From positions 1-64,000 of the forward strand of contig CAKOLB010000004.1 in assembly GCA_934096125.1 (NCBI GenBank): a stretch of 64,000 bases of DNA, read 5' to 3'. Source of the stretch: an uncultured Bacilli bacterium (lineage in GTDB: Bacteria > Bacillota_I > Bacilli_A > RF39 > UBA660). A program made the position numbers and the translations under genes. A model generated the notes under the pieces. The model was given only the letters and a program-made list of their open reading frames with translations, did no database searches and was not told where the DNA came from. Positions within the stretch are counted from its first letter, which is position 1; every line of letters begins with the position of its first letter. Below are positions 58,959 to 64,000 of the stretch, piece after piece.

Positions 58959-59483
58959 ATGAGAATTGTTAATTATTTTTTGAGGGTGTTTTTAATGATT
59001 GGTGTTTTGTTTTTAGCAGAAAGCAGTACGAATAATCATATGAAAATAGCCATAAATGAGAATGTTAATAAAACAATAAATGTTGATGCGATGTCAATGA
59101 AAGTATTGGAAGTTACCGAGAGTTTGAAGTTTAGAGCCATAGATTCTTATACGGGTGATATGACTGGCTATGCGGCGAATTGTCCGAAGTGCAGCGGCAA
59201 GCTTTCATGTCTTCCTAGTTTGGATGTAACTGGGGGAAAAAATACTTATGAAGATGCGACTTATGGTAAAGTTAATATAGTTGCAGCGAGTAAAAATTTA
59301 GCGTGTGGCTCTATTGTTAGTTTTTATAATGATAGAATATCAAATGAAAAGATAGTAGCAATAGTACTAGATAGAGGAGTATATGCTAATACCTTAGACT
59401 TTTTAGCTCCGAGTGAAGCTTATGCTAGCAATTATATAGGCCGCAGAAGTATTACTTATGATGTGTTAAGAGTTGGGTGGTAA
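58959..59483 (+). CDS. Secreted 3D-domain (YabE-like) protein
   Basis: A 174-residue protein with a signal-like N-terminus (FLRVFLMIGVLFLAES) and a C-terminal double-psi-barrel 3D domain: FRAIDSYTGDMTGYAANCPK, VAASKNLACGSIVSF and VAIVLDRGVYANTLDFL hold the Asp residues of this fold. Bacillus YabE has the same 3D domain after DUF348/G5 repeats; these repeats are missing here. Its place between tatD and rsmA equals that of yabE. It probably acts on peptidoglycan outside the cell. Four Cys (CPKCSGKLSC and one more) may form disulfides. Confidence 0.8.
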   Translation: MRIVNYFLRVFLMIGVLFLAESSTNNHMKIAINENVNKTINVDAMSMKVLEVTESLKFRAIDSYTGDMTGYAANCPKCSGKLSCLPSLDVTGGKNTYEDATYGKVNIVAASKNLACGSIVSFYNDRISNEKIVAIVLDRGVYANTLDFLAPSEAYASNYIGRRSITYDVLRVGW

Positions 59484-59484
59484 G

Positions 59485-60270
59485 ATGCGAGCAAAAAAAA
59501 GACTAGGGCAAAACTTTTTGATAAGTAAGGAAATAATTAAAAAAATAATGTTAGAAGTTGAAGCTTTAGAAGATGATTTAATTATTGAAATTGGTCCAGG
59601 GATGGGAGCATTAACAAAAGCTATGAAGAAAAAAAATGCCCATTTAATAGCTTATGAACTGGATACTGATTTAAAGCAAGTCTTAAGTCCTTTAGAAGAT
59701 GAGAAAACAAAAGTTATATATAAAGACTTTTTGCAAAGTGATGTTAGAAGTGATATAAAAAATATGAAGTATAATAATATTTATATTGTTGGTAATTTAC
59801 CATATTATATTACTACTCCGATAATAGAACATATAATATCTTTGAATTTAGATTTAAAAAGACTTACAATTATGGTGCAAAGGGAAGTAGCTGAGAGATT
59901 TTTAGCAAAGCCTGGTTCAAAAAGTTATGGTTATATCACATTGTTTTTAAGATATTATTTTTCGGCTTATAAAGTATGTGATGTAAGTAGTAAATGTTTT
60001 AGCCCAGAGCCAAAGGTGCAAAGTGCTGTGGTAAGTTTTGAGCCAAGGAAGCAAAAATTAGAGCTGGATGATGGTTATTTTAAATTTTTGAAAGTAATAT
60101 TTAAACAGAAGAGAAAAAATATTCGAAATAATTTAAAAGGTATTTATGAAGAAGATGTTTTAAAGGAAAAACTTGAGAAGATGAATTTGGATATGCAAGT
60201 AAGAGCAGAAGAATTAAGTGAAGAGCAAATAATAATGTTATATAAAGAGTTAACCAAGAAGAGGGGTTAG
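59485..60270 (+). CDS. rsmA: 16S rRNA dimethyladenosine transferase RsmA
   Basis: Dimethylates A1518 and A1519 of 16S rRNA. It has KKRLGQNFLISKEII, LIIEIGPGMGALTKAM (SAM), VGNLPYYITTPIIEHI (catalytic NLPY) and the C-terminal helical domain (FKQKRKNIRNNLKGI). The start ATG 59485 is chosen for GGGTGG upstream; a longer reading overlaps the previous gene. rnmV, found between yabE and ksgA in Bacillus, is missing. Confidence 0.96.
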   Translation: MRAKKRLGQNFLISKEIIKKIMLEVEALEDDLIIEIGPGMGALTKAMKKKNAHLIAYELDTDLKQVLSPLEDEKTKVIYKDFLQSDVRSDIKNMKYNNIYIVGNLPYYITTPIIEHIISLNLDLKRLTIMVQREVAERFLAKPGSKSYGYITLFLRYYFSAYKVCDVSSKCFSPEPKVQSAVVSFEPRKQKLELDDGYFKFLKVIFKQKRKNIRNNLKGIYEEDVLKEKLEKMNLDMQVRAEELSEEQIIMLYKELTKKRG

Positions 60271-60324
60271 CTTTTTTTGAATAAATTACTTTGATAAATA
60301 ATATAATTAAATGGTGATTATATT

Positions 60325-61101
60325 TTGGATATAAAAAAAGGGGATTATGTAACTAGAAATAGTTATAATAATGATACTGTTTTTAAAGTTATAAATGTTA
60401 AAGATAATATGGTTTATTTAAAAGGGGTAGAGGTTCGTTTAGTAGCCGATGCTTTAGTTACGGACTTAAGAAAAGAAGAAAATGTTAGTCAAGATAACTT
60501 AATAGATGAAATAAAAGTGCAAGAAGATCTTTTGGTGCGAGGGGAGTATTTTTATTTGCCGGCGAAAGTTCTTCATATTGATGCGGATGAGGAGTACTTG
60601 AGAAGATGTTTGAAGTTTTATAAGAAAAATGGGATTTTTGCTATTGGCAAGAAAATAAATGAGAAAAATATTTATGAGCAGTTACTCATGCTTTTAAGGG
60701 AATATAAACCCGATATTGTTGTGATTACAGGACATGATGCTTATTATAAGAAAAAAGGAAATATTAATGATTTAAAAAATTATAAAAATTCAGCGTATTT
60801 TGTTAAAGCAGTGAAAGTAGCTAGAAATTATGAAAAAAGTCATGAAAAGCTTGTAATTATTGCTGGGGCTTGTCAAAGTGATTATGAAGAGTTAATTAAA
60901 GCTGGAGCAAATTTTGCCTCTAGTCCCAAAAGAATTAATATTCATGCATTAGACCCAGCGATTATTGCGAGTACTATATCACTTACGGAAAGAAGTAGGG
61001 AAATAGATTTAAAGAAACTTTTAGATAAAACGAAATATAAAGAAGAAGGTATGGGGGGAATTATTTGTAATGGACTTATGTATGTGGGGTATCCAAGATG
61101 A
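60325..61101 (+). CDS. yabG: Sporulation-specific protease YabG
   Basis: YabG is a mother-cell protease that trims spore coat proteins. This 258-residue protein fits: IKKGDYVTRNSYNNDTVFKV, then KVLHIDADEEYLRRCLKFYK, PDIVVITGHDAYYKKKG, IIAGACQSDYEELIKAGANF, SSPKRINIHALDPAI. The start is TTG, with GGTGAT 8 bases upstream. The end overlaps veg by 4 bp. The order rsmA-yabG-veg equals that of Bacillus. A shared leader motif precedes yabP. Confidence 0.93.
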   Translation: MDIKKGDYVTRNSYNNDTVFKVINVKDNMVYLKGVEVRLVADALVTDLRKEENVSQDNLIDEIKVQEDLLVRGEYFYLPAKVLHIDADEEYLRRCLKFYKKNGIFAIGKKINEKNIYEQLLMLLREYKPDIVVITGHDAYYKKKGNINDLKNYKNSAYFVKAVKVARNYEKSHEKLVIIAGACQSDYEELIKAGANFASSPKRINIHALDPAIIASTISLTERSREIDLKKLLDKTKYKEEGMGGIICNGLMYVGYPR

Positions 61102-61307
61102 ATATTAATATAATAAGAGATCATATCAAAAAACTTTTAAATAAGAAAGTAATGCTCTCTGTTTATGGGATGCGTAACAGAGTAACAAGATATGAAGGAA
61201 TTGTTTATAAAATGTATCCTAATATCTTTACGTTACTAATAAATGGAGAAGAGAAGAGTTTTTGTTATAGAGATGTTGCAACAGGAGATATAAAAATAAA
61301 TGTATAA
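61098..61307 (+). CDS. veg: Veg protein
   Basis: Veg is a small conserved protein of Bacillota affecting biofilm genes in Bacillus, of unknown mechanism. The 69 residues (NIIRDHIKKLLNKKVMLSVY and VTRYEGIVYKMYPNIFTLLI) match the family and its length. ATGA overlap with yabG suggests coupled translation. Confidence 0.92.
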   Translation: MNINIIRDHIKKLLNKKVMLSVYGMRNRVTRYEGIVYKMYPNIFTLLINGEEKSFCYRDVATGDIKINV

Positions 61308-61344
61308 TAAAAAAAATAAAACATATAATTAAATGGTGATAAAA

Positions 61345-61623
61345 ATGGATGGAACGGTTTATGGTAATCAAGAAGTAAAAATGATTGATAGAAGTAATAT
61401 TTCAATATCAGGAGTTAAAAAAATTGTTAGTTTTGATGATCAAGAGTTTTTGATGGAAACTAATATGGGAAATATGCGGATACTTGGAAATACTTTAGAG
61501 CTTTTGAAACTTGATACTCAGGATGGAAATGTAAAGATTAAGGGGAAGATTAACTCCTTTATGTATGTAGATGGAAAGGGAAAAAATAAAGAAGATAGTT
61601 TGATGAGTAAGTTATTTAAATGA
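61345..61623 (+). CDS. yabP: Sporulation protein YabP
   Basis: YabP is a mother-cell protein needed for spore cortex formation. The 92-residue product matches: KMIDRSNISISGVKKIVSFDD, EFLMETNMGNMRILGNTLEL and VKIKGKINSFMYVD, a beta-rich fold. The start at 61345 is used since GGTGAT lies 7 bases upstream. It overlaps yabQ by 4 bp. In Bacillus yabP-yabQ-divIC sit downstream near yabO; here they follow veg directly. Confidence 0.88.
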   Translation: MDGTVYGNQEVKMIDRSNISISGVKKIVSFDDQEFLMETNMGNMRILGNTLELLKLDTQDGNVKIKGKINSFMYVDGKGKNKEDSLMSKLFK

Positions 61624-61919
61624 GTAGTTCCCTGCAACTTGTAAGTTTTCTTTTTTCTTTTCTATTTGGAGTAGTATTTAGTTTTTTAACAAGTGTTAAT
61701 AATTATGTTTTGCAGGATAAATCAAAAATTGTGAAGTGCTTTATAACCGGGGTATTTGTTCTTGATATAGTACTTTTGTATGTTTATATGATGTATAAAA
61801 TAAATATGGGAATTTTACATATATACTTTATAATGGTATTGGTATTAGGTTATATTGGGGCGGTTAAGTGTCAAACTTGTGTCAAAAGAAAAATTAAACT
61901 ATTTAAAAAGACAAAATAA
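61620..61919 (+). CDS. yabQ: Spore cortex protein YabQ
   Basis: A 99-residue membrane protein with three predicted helices (LQLVSFLFSFLFGVVFSFLT, VKCFITGVFVLDIVLLYVYM, IYFIMVLVLGYIGAVK) and a basic tail. This layout, and the place between yabP and divIC, match YabQ, a mother-cell membrane protein needed for the cortex. The N-terminal helix begins directly at the start, where YabQ homologues have similar sequence. Confidence 0.82.
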   Translation: MSSSLQLVSFLFSFLFGVVFSFLTSVNNYVLQDKSKIVKCFITGVFVLDIVLLYVYMMYKINMGILHIYFIMVLVLGYIGAVKCQTCVKRKIKLFKKTK

Positions 61920-61965
61920 GTTGTCTTTTTTTGATATACTAATTAAAGATTTGATGGGGTGGAAA

Positions 61966-62250
61966 ATGAAAAAAACAAGGAAAGAGAAGAAGAGACTTAT
62001 TACGATTAGCTTGATTATTATGTTTATGCTTGTGTCTTTGGTAACTTCTGTTGCTAGTGACTGGACTAAAATTTTAGAAAATAAAAGTAAGATAGAGTCT
62101 TTAAATGTCAAGTATAATACTTTGCTAAGTGATGAAGAGAAGCTTGTTAGTGAAGTAACTAAACTTCAAGATACTGATTATATAGCAAGATATGCTAAAG
62201 AAAAGTATATGTATTCAGCAGATGGTGAAACAATTATTAGAATGGACTAA
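61966..62250 (+). CDS. divIC: Cell-division protein DivIC (FtsB-like)
   Basis: A 94-residue bitopic division protein. A basic N-terminus (KKTRKEKKR) precedes a single membrane helix (LITISLIIMFMLVSLVTSVA) and a coiled-coil ectodomain (KSKIESLNVKYNTLLSDEEK) ending YIARYAKEKYMYSADGETII, the conserved C-terminal block. The ATG at 61966 is selected for GGGGTGG upstream; an in-frame ATG 111 bases earlier would overlap yabQ. It is followed by the convergent clpP, overlapping by 4 bp. Confidence 0.9.
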   Translation: MKKTRKEKKRLITISLIIMFMLVSLVTSVASDWTKILENKSKIESLNVKYNTLLSDEEKLVSEVTKLQDTDYIARYAKEKYMYSADGETIIRMD

Positions 62251-62825
62251 ATAATATTTTTCTTAAGTATTTCATCAATTAATCCATACTCGAGGGCTTC
62301 ATCAGCGCTTAGAAAGTTATCTCTTTCGGTATCATTATAGATTTTTTCCACAGACTTTCCAGTGTTTTGAGCTAGTATTTGATTTAATTTTTCTTTAAGT
62401 TTAATAATTCTTTCAGCGGCAATTTTGATATCACTTGCCCGCCCACTTGCACCACCTAGAGGTTGGTGAATCATGACTTCAGTATTTGGTAAAGCATATC
62501 TTTTATCGCCACTTGAAAGTAAAAAGGCTCCCATACTTGCACAAAGACCAAGGCCAATGGTTATTATTTTGCTTTCAGTATACTTCATAGTATCGTAAAT
62601 AGCCATACCAGCGGTGATAGCTCCTCCAGGGCTGTTGATATAAAGGTAAATATCATCATGACTTAGGTTATCAAGATAAAGAAGCTGACCGATGATATTA
62701 CTTGCCAAATTATCCTCAATTTCACCACTTAAAAAAATAATTCGGTCCTTTAAAAGACGAGAGTATAAGTCAAAGGCATACTCTTTATTGCTAGTTTTTT
62801 CAATTACTGTAGGTATTATGTTCAT
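62247..62825 (-). CDS. clpP: ATP-dependent Clp protease proteolytic subunit
   Basis: Serine protease ring that degrades proteins fed by ClpX or ClpC. The catalytic triad is visible: Ser in GLCASMGAFLL (about 97), His in EVMIHQPLGG (about 122) and Asp in the DTERDNFLS region (about 171). The length of 192 is standard. AAGGAGAC precedes the start. The 3' end overlaps divIC by 4 bp and no clear terminator separates them. Confidence 0.97.
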   Translation of the reverse strand: MNIIPTVIEKTSNKEYAFDLYSRLLKDRIIFLSGEIEDNLASNIIGQLLYLDNLSHDDIYLYINSPGGAITAGMAIYDTMKYTESKIITIGLGLCASMGAFLLSSGDKRYALPNTEVMIHQPLGGASGRASDIKIAAERIIKLKEKLNQILAQNTGKSVEKIYNDTERDNFLSADEALEYGLIDEILKKNII

Positions 62826-62929
62826 ATTTTTGTCTCCTTATAAGTAAATAATAGTAAATATATTTAAATTTTATTCACAAGAACTAAAAAAATTGATATA
62901 ATTGTTATTAAGAATAGAGGGAGATAATA

Positions 62930-64000
62930 GTGAGCTATTTTGAAGTTGAATTTGATGGTGTGAAACATAAATATCCTCAAGGTACTTTGTTTTATGAAGT
63001 ATCTAAGGCTTCTAAAAAAGAAAATATAATGGCTTATAAAATAGGTAATGAAGTGTTTTCTTTAGATGAAAAAGTAAATAAAAATGTTAAGATAGAGTTT
63101 ATAAATACGGATGATATAATTGGTAATAAGATATATAAAGCAGGACTTAAGTTTTTGTTTGAAGTGGCTCTTTTGGAGTGTTTTCCAAATTTAGAAGTTA
63201 CTTATGAACATAGTGTGCCAAGAGGAATGCTTGCTCATGTATCAGGAGATAAAGTTTTAACCCAAGATGATATTTCAGTAATTAAGGGAAAGATGAGTGA
63301 GATAATATATAATAATGATAAAATTATAAAGCTTAATATTTTGCCGAAAGAGGCGATTAATTATTTTTATCATCATTCTTTGTATGAAAAGGCGGAAAAT
63401 ATCCAAAATATAAGTGATAGGGTTGTTAATTTTTATAGTTTGCGGAAAAGACTTAATTATTTTTATTCACTTATGCCTTATAATACTGGTGCTCTTAATA
63501 AGTTTGAAATAGTATATTTAGGAAAAAATAAGTTAATATTTTTGTTCCCAACTGTTAAAAGTCATGGAAAAGTGCCAGAGTATGTGCATTATGCTAGTAT
63601 CTTAGAAAGCTTTTGGGAAGGTAAAAAATGGCTTAATCAAATGCATATTCCTTATGTTTCCGATTTAAATAAATTAGTTGGTAATGGAAAGATTAAAGAT
63701 TTTATTACTTCTTCTGAGCTTAAGTTTAACTTAAACATTTCCAAAGTGGTAAAGGATGTGCAAGCAAGAAAAGATATTAAGTTCATTTTGATTGCGGGTC
63801 CATCATCTTCAGGAAAGACAACGACGACCTCAAGAATTGCGAATTATTTTGCGGCTGAAGGGTATGATACAATTAAAATAAGTTTGGATGATTATTTTCT
63901 AGACCGAGAAAAAAGTCCAAAGGATGAAAATGGTAAGTATAATTTTGAATGTTTAGAAGCTTTGGATGTTTCCCTTTTTAATCAAGATTTAAATGATTTA
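62930..64000 (+). CDS. Uridine-kinase-family protein with N-terminal TGS-like and tRNA-synthetase-like domains (partial)
   Basis: The gene runs off the window end. From a GTG at 62930 (AGAGGGAG upstream) the frame encodes an N-terminal ubiquitin-like TGS region (YFEVEFDGVKHKYPQGTLFY), a threonyl-tRNA-synthetase second-additional-domain-like region (VTYEHSVPRGMLAHVSGDKV, YFYHHSLYEKAENI), then a P-loop kinase start FILIAGPSSSGKTTTTSRIA at about residue 285 and ISLDDYFLDREKSPKDENG. This matches the TGS-uridine kinase family (YegN/Udk-like) of unknown physiological role; nucleoside kinase activity is likely. The last part is missing from the window. Confidence 0.85.
   Translation, partial: MSYFEVEFDGVKHKYPQGTLFYEVSKASKKENIMAYKIGNEVFSLDEKVNKNVKIEFINTDDIIGNKIYKAGLKFLFEVALLECFPNLEVTYEHSVPRGMLAHVSGDKVLTQDDISVIKGKMSEIIYNNDKIIKLNILPKEAINYFYHHSLYEKAENIQNISDRVVNFYSLRKRLNYFYSLMPYNTGALNKFEIVYLGKNKLIFLFPTVKSHGKVPEYVHYASILESFWEGKKWLNQMHIPYVSDLNKLVGNGKIKDFITSSELKFNLNISKVVKDVQARKDIKFILIAGPSSSGKTTTTSRIANYFAAEGYDTIKISLDDYFLDREKSPKDENGKYNFECLEALDVSLFNQDLNDL

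Noticed and set aside
1..64000. CRISPR arrays, tRNA or rRNA genes
   Set aside because: No regularly spaced repeats and no cloverleaf or rRNA sequence were recognised on reading both strands; a computational scan could still find a tRNA I missed.
1..64000. Alternative genetic code with TGA as tryptophan, as in mollicutes
   Set aside because: TGA ends genes at their expected lengths, for example the surface protein at 31809, and conserved Trp residues use TGG.

Overview
The window reads as a chromosomal segment of a very AT-rich, low-GC Bacillota of class Bacilli. Support: Bacillus-like order around the replication origin (rpmH, rnpA, yidC, jag, mnmE, mnmG, rsmG, noc on one side; dnaA, dnaN, recF, gyrB, gyrA on the other), RNA polymerase delta subunit, ComK-like and Veg proteins, and the standard genetic code (TGA ends genes, TGG is tryptophan). 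Many endospore genes are present (spoIID, spoIIQ-like, spoIIID, spoIIR, bofA-like, spoVT, yabG, yabP, yabQ), so the organism probably sporulates or descends recently from a sporulator. The compact genome and the style of the surface proteins suggest an uncultured gut lineage near Erysipelotrichia/RF39; that placement is inference.

Layout. 1-873: end of an accessory region with a broken rhuM. 1032-8389: a candidate integrated island bounded by two identical 40-bp direct repeats, one of which is the 3' end of secA. It carries a single minus-strand operon: WYL regulator, small HAD phosphatase, HAD-phosphoribosyltransferase (split by a one-base shift in an A6 run), CAT-like acyltransferase, alpha/beta hydrolase and a PfkB-kinase/SIS-isomerase fusion. 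I know of no described system with this composition, and it is the best candidate for something new. 8351-23282: minus-strand housekeeping and sporulation genes (secA, hpf, csp, spoIIID, spoIIQ, spoIID, rpiB, rpmE, murA, mntP-like, spoIIR, prmC, prfA, rpoE, argS), interrupted by a small decayed patch near 15.5-16.0 kb. 23362-25317: a class A penicillin-binding protein. 25.3-35.9 kb: noc, rsmG, mnmG, mnmE, then an accessory patch (broken XRE gene, 0.4-kb IS remnant, large surface protein, HTH remnant), then jag, yidC, rnpA, rpmH.

Origin, about 36.0-38.0 kb: DnaA boxes flank dnaA. Rightward genes follow: dnaN, a ComK-like gene, recF, gyrB, gyrA. A roughly 950-bp gene-free stretch after gyrA holds four parS sites and one Noc-site-like palindrome, then the SRP RNA gene. 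From 46.2 kb to 62.3 kb runs a Bacillus-like rightward set: tadA, dnaX, ybaB, recR, bofA, holB, ricT, trmN6, pth, mfd, spoVT, dut, metG, tatD, a 3D-domain protein, rsmA, yabG, veg, yabP, yabQ, divIC. The window ends with convergent clpP and the start of a uridine-kinase-family protein.

Together the genes cover replication initiation and segregation, DNA repair, translation and tRNA modification, cell-wall synthesis and forespore/mother-cell development. The island stands apart as a metabolic cassette under its own regulator. No rRNA, tRNA gene or CRISPR array was found.
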